This document shows, piece by piece, positions 17,360-25,664 of a stretch of DNA of 64,000 nt. Under the pieces are notes generated by a model. It was not told the DNA's origin. It worked only from the letters and a program-made list of their open reading frames with translations, and searched no databases. The position numbers and the translations under genes were made by a program. The stretch comes from an uncultured Lachnospiraceae bacterium (GTDB lineage: Bacteria > Bacillota > Clostridia > Lachnospirales > Lachnospiraceae): NCBI GenBank assembly GCA_910588215.1, contig CAJUQJ010000009.1, forward strand, positions 62,001-126,000, in the 5' to 3' direction. Every line of letters starts with the position of its first letter. The first letter of the stretch is position 1.

Positions 17360-19294
17360 TCACTGTACGATCGTAAGCAGTCCGTCGCCTGCAGCCACGC
17401 TGCCCCTTTCGCTCTCCACGATCTCCAGATAGTCATCCGTATTCACTACGATCACCGGCGTCTCCGTGAGGAAGCCCTGCGCCTTTATATAATCTGCGTC
17501 AAATCTTACCAGCAGCTGCCCTTTACGCACCCGGTCGCCCTGACCGATCATCGCCTCGAAGCCTTTGCCTTCCAGCTGCACCGTGTCAAGGCCGATATGG
17601 ATCAACAGTTCGACGCCCTCGTCGGTTTCCATCCCGATTGCATGAAGCGTCGGGAACAGCGTAGAGATCACGCCGTCAGCCGGCGCATAGACCTCGCCTT
17701 TGTCCGGAAGGATACCCACACCTGCTCCCAGCGCTCCCGATGCAAAAGCATCATCGTGAAGTTCCTCCAGTTTCAATACTTTTCCGCTGATCGGGCTGGC
17801 AATCTGTATCCTCTTCGCCAATTTCTGTCCGACACTCCCGGTCTGCCCTGACACAGCCGCCGTTTCGTCATCATTTACCACTGTTTTCTTCTCTTCTTCC
17901 TTATAAAATACCATCGTTGCCGCAAAGGCGATGATCATTGTAAGAATAACACCTGCGATTGCCACAAGCAGATTGCCAAGACTTCCGTCCGGTTCTATCA
18001 TAGCCGGGAACTCGAAGATACCCATCCCGCCCATCATAAACTTCCTGAAATTAAACGCCCCATAGAAACCGCCGCCAATTCCACCGGCAATGCAACTGAT
18101 GATAAAAGGTTTCTTAAGCGGCAGCAGGATGCCGTAGATCGCCGGCTCCGTTACACCGAAAATGCCTGAGATAAAGTTCGGCAGCGCCATCTCTTTCATC
18201 TGTTTGTTCTTCGTCTTAAAGAAGATTGCCAAAACCACCGCCGATGTCGCAAACGTACAGGCGAAAAACGGCATCATCACATTGTCATAGCCGTTCGTCA
18301 TGATATTGTTGATATAGACCGGAATGAAACCCCAATGCAGACCGAAGATCACCAGGATCTGCCAAGTCAGTCCCACGATCGCCCCTGCGAGCATCGGGCT
18401 GAAATTACGCACTGCCATGACTCCCTCCGCGATCACGGTAGAAGCAAAGGACGCCAAAGGGCCGATCAGCAGAAGCCCTGCCGGAATGGCCACCAACAGC
18501 GTAAGCATCGGCACGAAGAAAAACTTCACCAGATCCGGGATGAACCTCTTGAAAAACTTCTCACATTTCGAGGCAAAATACACGACGAAGATGACCGGGA
18601 TGACCGTTCCCGTATAATCCATCGCCATCAGAGGAATACCGAAAAAGTCCGTATAGACCGCAGACTCGAACATGGTGCCGCCAAACAGCGTATACAACGC
18701 CTCACCGCCGGCAGATAATGTGCTCCCCTGAATGGCCGGATAACACATGATCGCGCCGATCACCAAACCGATCATCGGTTTTAAATTAAACTTCTTGGCC
18801 GCCGTATACCCGAGAAACAACGGCAGAAAATGAAACAGACCGTCGCCGACCGCATTCAGGATCAAATAGCCGCCGCATGTATCCGGGTAAAGTCCCATAG
18901 CCACAAATAACGCATTCAATCCCTTGACCATACCGCAGGCCGCCATAATTCCCAGGATCGGCTGGAAAATACCTGAAATGATATCAATAAACCTGTTGAA
19001 TAAGTTCCCGCCGGAAGCCTCTTCCGTCTCTGCAGACCGCTCCTCCAGTCCAAGGACCGGCATAACATCCGCATACACGTCAGGTACATGATTGCCGATC
19101 ACCACCTGATACTGCCCACCGCTCTTCATGACCGTCACGACACCTTCCATATTCTTCAGGACGTCGTCCCGCGCGATGCTCTCGTCCTTCAGTTTAAACC
19201 GAAGTCTCGTGATACAATGTGTCAGACTGATAACATTGTCCTTTCCACCAACGTTCCTGACGATCTCCTTCGCCAGACTTTCATACTTGCCCAT
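17360..19294 (-). CDS. bglP: Beta-glucoside PTS transporter subunit EIIBCA
   Basis: 644 residues in the order EIIB-EIIC-EIIA. EIIB carries the phosphocysteine in SLTHCITRLRF (Cys27); EIIC has about ten membrane helices (for example GIFQPILGIMAACGMVKGL); EIIA carries the phospho-histidine in LLIHIGLDTV (His about 566). Transports and phosphorylates aryl-beta-glucosides or cellobiose-like sugars using phosphate from HPr, which is encoded about 5 kb away. Between licT and the phospho-beta-glucosidase gene in one operon. Confidence 0.93.
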   Translation of the reverse strand: MGKYESLAKEIVRNVGGKDNVISLTHCITRLRFKLKDESIARDDVLKNMEGVVTVMKSGGQYQVVIGNHVPDVYADVMPVLGLEERSAETEEASGGNLFNRFIDIISGIFQPILGIMAACGMVKGLNALFVAMGLYPDTCGGYLILNAVGDGLFHFLPLFLGYTAAKKFNLKPMIGLVIGAIMCYPAIQGSTLSAGGEALYTLFGGTMFESAVYTDFFGIPLMAMDYTGTVIPVIFVVYFASKCEKFFKRFIPDLVKFFFVPMLTLLVAIPAGLLLIGPLASFASTVIAEGVMAVRNFSPMLAGAIVGLTWQILVIFGLHWGFIPVYINNIMTNGYDNVMMPFFACTFATSAVVLAIFFKTKNKQMKEMALPNFISGIFGVTEPAIYGILLPLKKPFIISCIAGGIGGGFYGAFNFRKFMMGGMGIFEFPAMIEPDGSLGNLLVAIAGVILTMIIAFAATMVFYKEEEKKTVVNDDETAAVSGQTGSVGQKLAKRIQIASPISGKVLKLEELHDDAFASGALGAGVGILPDKGEVYAPADGVISTLFPTLHAIGMETDEGVELLIHIGLDTVQLEGKGFEAMIGQGDRVRKGQLLVRFDADYIKAQGFLTETPVIVVNTDDYLEIVESERGSVAAGDGLLTIVQ

Positions 19295-19409
19295 CTCTTT
19301 TCCTCCTAATATATGATTTATATTTTATGAAGGTTTGGCCGGCACACGCACCTCTTCGCCTGCGCCGTCGCCATCCAGGCATACATGGTGATGATAGTCC
19401 TGCTGTCTA

Positions 19410-20255
19410 TCAGCGGACTGTCTTGTTCACGACCCGTTCTATATGGATCGTGAGATAAAGCTGTTCGTCTTTAGACAGACTGTATTGATATTTCTTCTCG
19501 ACAAACCCCGTCACTTTCTCCACGCAGCAAAAGGCGTCGGGATACTTCTTCCTGATGACGCTCCACAAGTCATCGCTGTCGTCCTCCTCGTAAAGCTTTT
19601 TTTCTGTCAGCCTTTTGGCAAAAAATTTCAAATGCGTGACAAATCGGTAATAATACACATCATCTTCATTAAACGGTATATTAAAATGATATTTTACAAT
19701 ATTCAGTACTTCTTGCATGATATGGGTGATCTCATACATATTGTGCATCTTCTCCTCGTCCATCTGGGCATTCGCCAGATGAAGCGCGATGAACCCCGCC
19801 TCATCCTCCGGCAGCGCCACCCCAAACCGTTCCCTGATCAGGGCAAGCGCCCACAATCCTACCTGATACTCCTCCCGGTAGAACCTGCGGATATCCCACA
19901 GCAGCATATTCTTCACCGTTATCCCATCCTGGCAGCGGACAATGGAAGTATGTACATGATCGATCAGCGAAATATAGATCATGTCGTTCATCTTATTGCC
20001 CAAACGCGTTTTGGCCTCCGCTATGATCTCCTCTCCTAGCGCAATGTGCTCCATCGGCACATCCTGGATCAGAACCTGGAACTTGCTGTTCGCCTCCGCC
20101 CCTGAGAGAGAGAAAGTCTTATCAATGCTGTCATCAGAAATGCTGTCGCCTGCCCCCTTCTTAAAGCAGATGCCCTTTCCCATCACGATCTTTTCCTGTC
20201 CTTTTTCATCCAAAACAACCGCAACATTATTATTTAAGGCCTTCCAAATCTTCAT
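19410..20255 (-). CDS. licT: BglG/LicT family transcription antiterminator
   Basis: 281 residues. N-terminal co-antiterminator RNA-binding domain (MKIWKALNNNVAVVLDEKG, GKGICFKKGAGD) then two PRD domains with phosphorylation histidines in DHVHTSIVRC, GFIALHLANAQ, FVTHLKFFAKRL and YLTIHIERVV. Binds the RAT hairpin in its own leader (20425-20452) and prevents formation of the adjoining terminator when beta-glucosides are being transported. First gene of the beta-glucoside operon. Confidence 0.93.
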   Translation of the reverse strand: MKIWKALNNNVAVVLDEKGQEKIVMGKGICFKKGAGDSISDDSIDKTFSLSGAEANSKFQVLIQDVPMEHIALGEEIIAEAKTRLGNKMNDMIYISLIDHVHTSIVRCQDGITVKNMLLWDIRRFYREEYQVGLWALALIRERFGVALPEDEAGFIALHLANAQMDEEKMHNMYEITHIMQEVLNIVKYHFNIPFNEDDVYYYRFVTHLKFFAKRLTEKKLYEEDDSDDLWSVIRKKYPDAFCCVEKVTGFVEKKYQYSLSKDEQLYLTIHIERVVNKTVR

Positions 20256-20314
20256 CTGTCATCCCTTTCCTCTCACTGGCACAACCACACCTTCTGATAC
20301 CCGAATCTTATACG

Positions 20315-20365
20315 ATCAAAGCCCCGCTGCAAGCAGCCACTCGGCTCACTGCTCGCGAGAATAAA
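20315..20365 (-). repeat. Palindromic repeat, short form
   Basis: Matches the sequence at 22014-22110 with its middle removed: the flanks ATCAAAG..CCCCGCTGCAAGCA and GCCACT(C/T)GGCTC..TGCTCGCG(A/G)GAATAAA are joined at a CTGCAAGCA repeat. Lies between the licT leader terminator and the licT start, so it is in the transcribed leader. Confidence 0.6.
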
Positions 20366-20427
20366 AAAAACTTATATGCACAAACAAATCCGAAAGAACA
20401 CGCTTCCGAAAAATCTGCATATAAGTT
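20361..20427 (-). terminator. Leader terminator of the licT operon
   Basis: Minus-strand hairpin with 12-bp arms AACTTATATGCA (complement of 20416-20427) and TGCATATAAGTT (complement of 20369-20380), followed by eight T residues (20361-20368). Its 5' arm overlaps the last bases of the RAT, so the two structures are mutually exclusive. Confidence 0.85.
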
Positions 20428-20452
20428 TAGCTTGCTTACGCAATCACTATCC
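20425..20452 (-). promoter_or_regulatory. RAT (LicT-binding antiterminator hairpin)
   Basis: On the minus strand reads GGATAGTGATTGCGTAAGCA then AGCTAAAC, closely matching the known BglG/LicT antiterminator consensus (GGATTGTTACTGC...GCAGGCAAAAC). The loop GCGTAAGC is well formed. It overlaps the terminator's 5' arm at 20425-20427. Confidence 0.85.
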
Positions 20453-20465
20453 CTTTGATGATATG

Positions 20466-20494
20466 ACCTTATCACAGCCGTTCTGAAAAGTCAA
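20466..20494 (-). promoter_or_regulatory. Candidate promoter of the licT operon
   Basis: TTGACT (20489-20494), 17-base spacer, TAAGGT (20466-20471), about 15 bases upstream of the RAT. The -10 is weak. Nothing further is seen between 20495 and the stop at 20622. Confidence 0.45.
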
Positions 20495-20621
20495 CGGTAT
20501 CCTACCGCCTCCTTCCTTTTCTCTCTTTTGACCAAAATTGACAGGACAATTTTAGGCAGTCTGACAGAAATACACTGTTTCTGTAGATACCGCCCTTTTC
20601 ACAAGAACGGCGTCACAGCTT

Positions 20622-21299
20622 CTACCCCTGATTTCCCTGCGGTTCTAAGGTCACTTTCTCCTCCGTCTTCATGAAAAAGCATGTCTCCCGCAGTTTCCCG
20701 ACATGGTACAGCTTGATCGCTATCTCCTGCATCCGCTGATCCAGCCTGTGATAGCAGCGCTTCCCCTCCCAGGGAAGCCCGGTTATATACTCCTGCTGCC
20801 GTTCATTCAAGGCTGCAAGAACCGCTTCAAACGCAGCCGGCTCCTTATGCAGCAGCAAGCCAAAGCTGCAGGAAATATATGCTTCACCGTTATTTTCCTT
20901 ATACTTATCCGCCAGGTACACCGCCAGGCTCCTGCCGGCTTCGCCGCCCTCTCCGAACTTGCGTTCCTTCCAACAAATCTCGCCGGCTTTCTCCTCAATA
21001 TCTCTTGCCGCCAGTCGGAAGCTGGTCCTGCCGTATTTATCCCGCTCTATCACATACTCGGCTCTGCCTCCGCTCCGCCTCTTCCCGCTGCCCGGTTCTT
21101 CCGCCAGCAGGACACCCGTTTCAAGCAGCCTCTGCCAGACCGTCTTCTGCACTCTCTCATAAGGCGTCGGAAAAGACAGCTGTCCGCTGATCTGCTTGAC
21201 CGTATAACCCAGATCTGCCAGGTGACGGATCGCCCCGCCACTGGCCGCCTCGTATGTAAAATCAGACAAGGCGTTCTTGAAATATTCCTGTTCTGCCAT
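20622..21299 (-). CDS. Hypothetical protein with winged-helix-like N terminus
   Basis: 225 residues, not recognised. The first half has a possible DNA-binding segment (AIRHLADLGYTVKQISGQLSFPTPYERVQKTVW read as helix-turn-helix with LLETGVLLAEEPGSGKRRS as wing). The second half contains CSFGLLLHKEPAAFEAVLAALNERQQEY and ends in a charged helix with RETCFFMKTEEKVTLEPQ. No signal peptide or membrane segment. Stands alone between the licT leader and ybaK. Confidence 0.6.
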   Translation of the reverse strand: MAEQEYFKNALSDFTYEAASGGAIRHLADLGYTVKQISGQLSFPTPYERVQKTVWQRLLETGVLLAEEPGSGKRRSGGRAEYVIERDKYGRTSFRLAARDIEEKAGEICWKERKFGEGGEAGRSLAVYLADKYKENNGEAYISCSFGLLLHKEPAAFEAVLAALNERQQEYITGLPWEGKRCYHRLDQRMQEIAIKLYHVGKLRETCFFMKTEEKVTLEPQGNQG

Positions 21300-21377
21300 A
21301 TTGCCCCACGATTCCTCCTAAGCAGATCACTGATCCAAAAACAAACAAGCCGGTCCGGAAAACTGCCTGCAGGCAGT

Positions 21378-21845
21378 CTAATAGCCCTTACAGACATCCA
21401 CCCACGCTTCATACCCGGAACACTTCTCCAGTTCCGGGATTGTTAACTCAATCGCACTGTTGGCGCTTCCGCAAGCGGGATACACCGTTTCAAACCGCTG
21501 CAGAGACACATCCAGATAGACCGGCACCCCCTCCTTCACCGCAAAAGGACAGACACCACCCACTACATGTCCTGTCATCTCCTCTACTTCCTCGAAGGAG
21601 AGCATCTTCGCTTTCATACCAAATCGTTCCTTATATTTGTGGTTGTCAACCTTTGCATCTCCCGCTGTGCAGATCAATACTGCCTTATCCCCCTGCAGGA
21701 ATGAAAGCGTCTTCGCGATCCGCTGCGCCTCGCAGTTAAGCGCCTCGGCCGCCAACTCCACCGTAGCACTGGACACGTCAAATTCCCGAATCCGTTCTTC
21801 CATATCATATTGTTTCAAATAAGCTTTTACACTCTCTATCGACAT
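21378..21845 (-). CDS. ybaK: YbaK/EbsC family aminoacyl-tRNA deacylase
   Basis: 155 residues from the ATG at 21845, which follows AGGAGA; the frame remains open further upstream only through a repeat. Family features: EFDVSSATVELAAEALNCEAQRIAKTLSF, KAVLICTAGDAKVDNHKYKERFG with the catalytic-region lysine, and VGGVCPFAVKEGVPVYLDVSL. These proteins edit mischarged tRNA such as Cys-tRNA(Pro). Upstream (21846-22184) holds the long form of a palindromic repeat and otherwise nothing recognisable. Confidence 0.87.
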   Translation of the reverse strand: MSIESVKAYLKQYDMEERIREFDVSSATVELAAEALNCEAQRIAKTLSFLQGDKAVLICTAGDAKVDNHKYKERFGMKAKMLSFEEVEEMTGHVVGGVCPFAVKEGVPVYLDVSLQRFETVYPACGSANSAIELTIPELEKCSGYEAWVDVCKGY

Positions 21846-22013
21846 TTTCCGTTTTCTCCTGTCACTGTTTTCTCTTTTGTTGTAAGTAGCCATACATAGA
21901 AAGACCACCCCTAAACTTCGGCCGAGTACGGGGTGGCTTTTACTATCTCTAATATAGCATTTCTCTTTCACTATTTCAAGAAAACTTTTCCTGCAATCCC
22001 AAAACACATGCCA

Positions 22014-22110
22014 ATCAAAGACCCCGCTGCAAGCAACGGGGTCTTTGACCCTCGCGGCAGTCGCCAAATGTCTGCAAGCAGCCACTTGGCTCGTTGCTCG
22101 CGGGAATAAA
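22014..22110 (-). repeat. Palindromic repeat, long form
   Basis: 97 bases between ptsI and ybaK. Contains two CTGCAAGCA direct repeats (about 22027-22035 and 22072-22080) separated by about 45 bases, and the strong hairpin at 22016-22047. The copy at 20315-20365 equals this one minus the segment between the direct repeats. Confidence 0.65.
22016..22047. terminator. GC-rich hairpin downstream of ptsI
   Basis: Near-perfect inverted repeat CAAAGACCCCG / CGGGGTCTTTG with a short loop, inside the long palindromic repeat. It could end ptsHI transcription, though no T tract follows. Confidence 0.5.
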
Positions 22111-22184
22111 AATCGTGGCTGCAGTTCATGGCTTGACCATACGCAAACTATAGCACATGAAAACGTAAAATTATTGGCCAAATT

Positions 22185-23807
22185 CTATACATCCGCTTCC
22201 CTGACCACTTTCCTCACCCGCAGCACCATCGATGGAGCCACTGACAGTTCGTCAAGTCCCATCCGCAGAAATTCTTCTGTAAGTTCCAGATCGGCTCCCA
22301 GCTCACCGCAGATGCCGGACCATTTGCCGTACTTATGGGCGTTGTCCGTCACCAGCTTGATCATCCGCAGCACTGCAGGATGATGCGGATCATAGAAATC
22401 ATCCAACTTCGCGTTCTGCCTGTCAAGAGCCAGCGTATACTGTGTCAGATCGTTAGTTCCTATACTGAAAAAGTCCACGATCTGCGCCAATTCCTCACTG
22501 ACCATCACCGCCGCAGGCGTCTCGATCATGATACCCTGCTCCGGCACCTTGTAAGGAATCTGCGCCTCATCCAACTCCGCCTTCACCTCGTCTACGATCT
22601 CATAGATCCGCTTCACTTCCGCAACGGAAATGATCATCGGATACATGATGGAAAGATTGCCATACATAGCCGCCCGCAGAAGTGCCCGCAACTGGGTCTT
22701 GAAAATATCCGGCTGCTTTAAGCAGATACGGATCGCCCGATAGCCAAGTGCCGGGTTATCCTCTTTGCCCAGATTAAAATAGTCAACTTGCTTATCTGCA
22801 CCGATATCCAGTGTACGGATGATGACCTTCTTACCCGCCATGGTCTGTACCACCTGTCTGTATGCCTGGAACTGTTCTTCCTCCGTCGGAAAGTCATCTC
22901 TGCCCAGATACAAAAACTCGCTGCGGAAAAGGCCGATGCCGCCCGCATCATTCTCCAGCACATAACCCACATCAGAGACACTGCCGATATTAGCGTAAAT
23001 ATTGATCTTCTGCCCGGAAGGCGTTACATTCTCCTTGCCCTTCAAGGTCTGTAAGAGTCTCAGCTTCTCCTGTTCTTCACGTATCTTCTCTTCCACCTCG
23101 GCACAGATCTCCTCGGAAGGCTCGAAGATCACTTCCCCTTTGAAACCATCCACCACGGCCTTCATGCCCGTGTGTATCTCGTCCAGATTCATAGGTATCC
23201 CGATCAACGCCGGAATATTCATCATTCTGGCAAGAATTGCCGTGTGAGAATTGGTGGAGCCGTGCACCGTCACAAATGCAAGAATCTTCGATTTATCCAT
23301 TTGTACGGTCTCACTGGGACTTAAATCGTCCGCAACGATAATGGACGGCTCCATGGATGCCAGATCCACGTCCTCCTGTCCCATAAGGTTCCTTACGAGA
23401 CGGTTGGATATATCCTTCACATCCGCCGCTCTAGCCTTCATATAATCGTCATCCATATTGGCAAACATCTCCGAGAAGTTGTCCCCTGTAACGGCAACAG
23501 CATACTCTGCATTCACCATCTCTGTCTGGATCATATTATGGATCGCATCCAGATAATCATCATCCTCCAGCATCATCTGGTGTACTTCAAAAATAGCCGC
23601 GCTTGCCTCACCGACTTCCTTAACAGCCTTGTCATACAGCCTCTGCAGCTGCTCCGCAGCCTGTTCTCCGGCCTGCTTAAGACGTGCGAGCTCGGCGTCC
23701 ACATCCGTGATCTTGGTCCGTTTGACCTTTTGGTCATCCTTCTTCAAAACTGCAACAGGTCCGATGACCACCCCTTTATAAACTGCTTTTCCGGATAACT
23801 TCACCAT
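22185..23807 (-). CDS. ptsI: Phosphoenolpyruvate-protein phosphotransferase (PTS enzyme I)
   Basis: 540 residues from the ATG at 23807 (opens MVKLSGKAVYKGVVIGPVAV, behind a GAGGAGG-rich site); a longer frame overlaps ptsH. Active-site histidine region TVHGSTNSHTAILARMMNIPA, PEP-binding signature GIGLFRSEFLYLGRDDFPTEEEQ, and C-terminal FSIGTNDLTQYTLALDRQN and SGICGELGAD. Transfers phosphate from PEP to HPr, whose gene ends 37 bases upstream. Supplies the beta-glucoside PTS encoded nearby. Confidence 0.95.
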   Translation of the reverse strand: MVKLSGKAVYKGVVIGPVAVLKKDDQKVKRTKITDVDAELARLKQAGEQAAEQLQRLYDKAVKEVGEASAAIFEVHQMMLEDDDYLDAIHNMIQTEMVNAEYAVAVTGDNFSEMFANMDDDYMKARAADVKDISNRLVRNLMGQEDVDLASMEPSIIVADDLSPSETVQMDKSKILAFVTVHGSTNSHTAILARMMNIPALIGIPMNLDEIHTGMKAVVDGFKGEVIFEPSEEICAEVEEKIREEQEKLRLLQTLKGKENVTPSGQKINIYANIGSVSDVGYVLENDAGGIGLFRSEFLYLGRDDFPTEEEQFQAYRQVVQTMAGKKVIIRTLDIGADKQVDYFNLGKEDNPALGYRAIRICLKQPDIFKTQLRALLRAAMYGNLSIMYPMIISVAEVKRIYEIVDEVKAELDEAQIPYKVPEQGIMIETPAAVMVSEELAQIVDFFSIGTNDLTQYTLALDRQNAKLDDFYDPHHPAVLRMIKLVTDNAHKYGKWSGICGELGADLELTEEFLRMGLDELSVAPSMVLRVRKVVREADV

Positions 23808-23844
23808 AGTTTCCCCTGCCTCCTCTATAATCTGCTTCGTATTT

Positions 23845-24102
23845 TTAGAGATTAGCCTCGAAAAATGCCTTGATACCCTCGAATGCAGCATCTTCATCCG
23901 CACCTTCCACGGATACTTCCACATTCTCACCGCACTTTACACCCAGTCCCATAAGTGCCATCAACTTCGTAGCTTCGGCTGATTTACCGTCTTTCGTAAT
24001 GGAAACCTTACTCTGATATTTCTTCGCTTCCTTTACCAAAAGCCCTGCCGGTCTCGCATGAATCCCTACCTCATCCTTGATGACATACTCAAATTTCTTC
24101 AT
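23845..24102 (-). CDS. ptsH: PTS phosphocarrier protein HPr
   Basis: 85 residues. The catalytic His15 is in VGIHARPAG. The second conserved region reads AEATKLMALMGLGVKCG: by alignment with Bacillus HPr (KSIMGVMSLGI), the regulatory serine position 46 is Lys here, with Thr at 45. AAGGAGG lies 8 bases before the ATG. Cotranscribed with ptsI from the promoter at 24194-24222. Confidence 0.95.
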   Translation of the reverse strand: MKKFEYVIKDEVGIHARPAGLLVKEAKKYQSKVSITKDGKSAEATKLMALMGLGVKCGENVEVSVEGADEDAAFEGIKAFFEANL

Positions 24103-24193
24103 GTTGTGTTTCCTCCTTGTAATTTGTCATTTTTTTAAATTGAAATAATTCTATCTCTGACTGATTCGTCGTTTTGTATAATTATATTACATT

Positions 24194-24222
24194 ATTATAG
24201 TATATATCAGACATATTCACAA
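24194..24222 (-). promoter_or_regulatory. ptsHI promoter
   Basis: TTGTGA (24217-24222), 17-base spacer, perfect TATAAT (24194-24199) on the minus strand, about 95 bases before the ptsH start. A structured mobile-like element begins 7 bases upstream of the -35. Confidence 0.7.
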
Positions 24223-24234
24223 GTCCAAAATTAC

Positions 24235-24518
24235 TCCACCTGTGCGGTTGCAATCCAGCAGTTACTATTCACGGTGCCCTGCACCTTGCTGCATGGGCAT
24301 TGAGTACGTAGTACTCGCCGATAACTTTACGGTTTCAGGCATCCAACAATTTGTCTGTATGCCATTTATGGCAATACAGACAGGCTGTTGGATTAGCAAC
24401 CCACTTCCAAATGAGTAAAACGCGGATGCGAAAGCAGACGCAAGAGTGCTTAAGCACGGTTTTACGAATACGGAAGTCAGGTTGGATGCTCTTTGAAGCG
24501 TCCAACCGCACAGGTGGA
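24235..24518 (+). mobile_element. Structured non-autonomous element, copy A
   Basis: 284 bases bounded by perfect 16-bp inverted repeats (TCCACCTGTGCGGTTG at 24235-24250 and its complement at 24503-24518), flanked by the 6-bp direct repeat AATTAC (24229-24234, 24519-24524). Inside: an 85-base core (24261-24345) shared with copy B with one mismatch, then a variable large hairpin from ATCCAACA (24341) to TGTTGGAT enclosing TGTCTGTAT/ATACAGACA, and a last GGTTGGA/TCCAACC stem. The frames crossing it are not protein-like. Probably a miniature element or a mobile structured RNA. Confidence 0.7.
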
Positions 24519-24587
24519 AATTACTTATAGAAGTAACAAGCAATCAAAACTGCTCTCTTATCGCAAAGGCCAGAAGCACTTCTCCCG

Positions 24588-25565
24588 CTACGCCTCCACA
24601 ATATGATACCCCAGCCGCATCTCCTTGGACGCCTGCTGTTCCTCCTTATCGGCCAATGTCTCCATCAGCATCTGCACCGCGATCTCCCCGCTCTTCTCAT
24701 AGGAATAGTGTAATGTGATCAGAGACGGGATCGCCACTCTCGCGATCTCTGCGTCCCCCTGTCCGCCCAGTAAGATCTGCTCCGGCACCTTGATCCCCTG
24801 CTCCCTGAGATACTGCTGTACACCCGCCGCCATCGTATCGGTGGCACAGATCAGACCATCCAGATCCTGATAACGCGCCAATATCTCTCCGGCCTTCTCA
24901 TAACCGGAGCGTATGGAAAAGGATGCCGTTACATGACGGCCCACAAGCTCCTCATGGCCCATATCCCGCACGGCATCACAGAAGGCCCGATATCGTTCCG
25001 AGCCCACCGCCACATCCTGTTGGATAGCGCCGATATAGCCCAGTTTCGTCCTGCCCCGCTCTAAGAAAAGCTTAGTCAGATCATAAAAAGCATGATAATC
25101 ATCGTGGAAGACGCAGTTATATCCCGACATCTGCTGCCCCACGATCACCACGGGAACGGAGAAATTCTTAAGGATCTTCTTGTGCTCCGTCTGAAACACA
25201 GTGCCTAAAAGGATCACCCCATCCACTTGTTTCTCCCCAAATGCATCCAGATACTCCAGTTCCATCTTCGGATCGTTCTGAGTCACAGCCAACAACATTT
25301 GATATCCATTCTCGTTGATCATCGAAAGTATGCCTTCCACGATCCTGCCGATCGAGGCAGACGCTATCTTAGGCACGATCACGCCGATCATCTTTGTCCG
25401 TTTCGTCCTGAGCGTCTGAGCCTGCACCGAAGGCCGGTAGCCGGTCTTCTCTACTACCAGCCTGATGGCTTCCCGTTTCTCCTCCGAAATATATCCGTTG
25501 TTAAAATAGCGGGATACGGCCGCTCTGGATACTCCGGCCATTTCCGCGATCTTCCCTATATTCAT
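24588..25565 (-). CDS. LacI family transcriptional regulator
   Basis: 325 residues. N-terminal LacI helix-turn-helix and hinge (IGKIAEMAGVSRAAVSRYFN, RPSVQAQTLRTKRTKMIGV), then a periplasmic-binding-type sugar domain (GVIVPKIASASIGRIVEGIL, VDGVILLGTVF, GLICATDTMAAGVQQYL, GGQGDAEIARVAIPSLITL). Likely controls the amylosucrase-type GH13 gene just upstream and perhaps the alpha-galactosidase; three LacI/CcpA-type operators lie before the GH13 gene. Effector probably sucrose or a raffinose-type sugar (inference from neighbours). Confidence 0.9.
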   Translation of the reverse strand: MNIGKIAEMAGVSRAAVSRYFNNGYISEEKREAIRLVVEKTGYRPSVQAQTLRTKRTKMIGVIVPKIASASIGRIVEGILSMINENGYQMLLAVTQNDPKMELEYLDAFGEKQVDGVILLGTVFQTEHKKILKNFSVPVVIVGQQMSGYNCVFHDDYHAFYDLTKLFLERGRTKLGYIGAIQQDVAVGSERYRAFCDAVRDMGHEELVGRHVTASFSIRSGYEKAGEILARYQDLDGLICATDTMAAGVQQYLREQGIKVPEQILLGGQGDAEIARVAIPSLITLHYSYEKSGEIAVQMLMETLADKEEQQASKEMRLGYHIVEA

Positions 25566-25664
25566 CTCCGCTCCTTATACACCTGCGATACCGCCATGTC
25601 GATACCTGATACTCTTCTATAGCATCTGTCCCATTGTCGACCGGGTCATAACTTTATCATTGCA

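Noticed and set aside
24265..24543. 92-codon frame on the minus strand within element A
   Set aside because: Entirely within the structured repeat; composition is not protein-like and it lacks a ribosome site.
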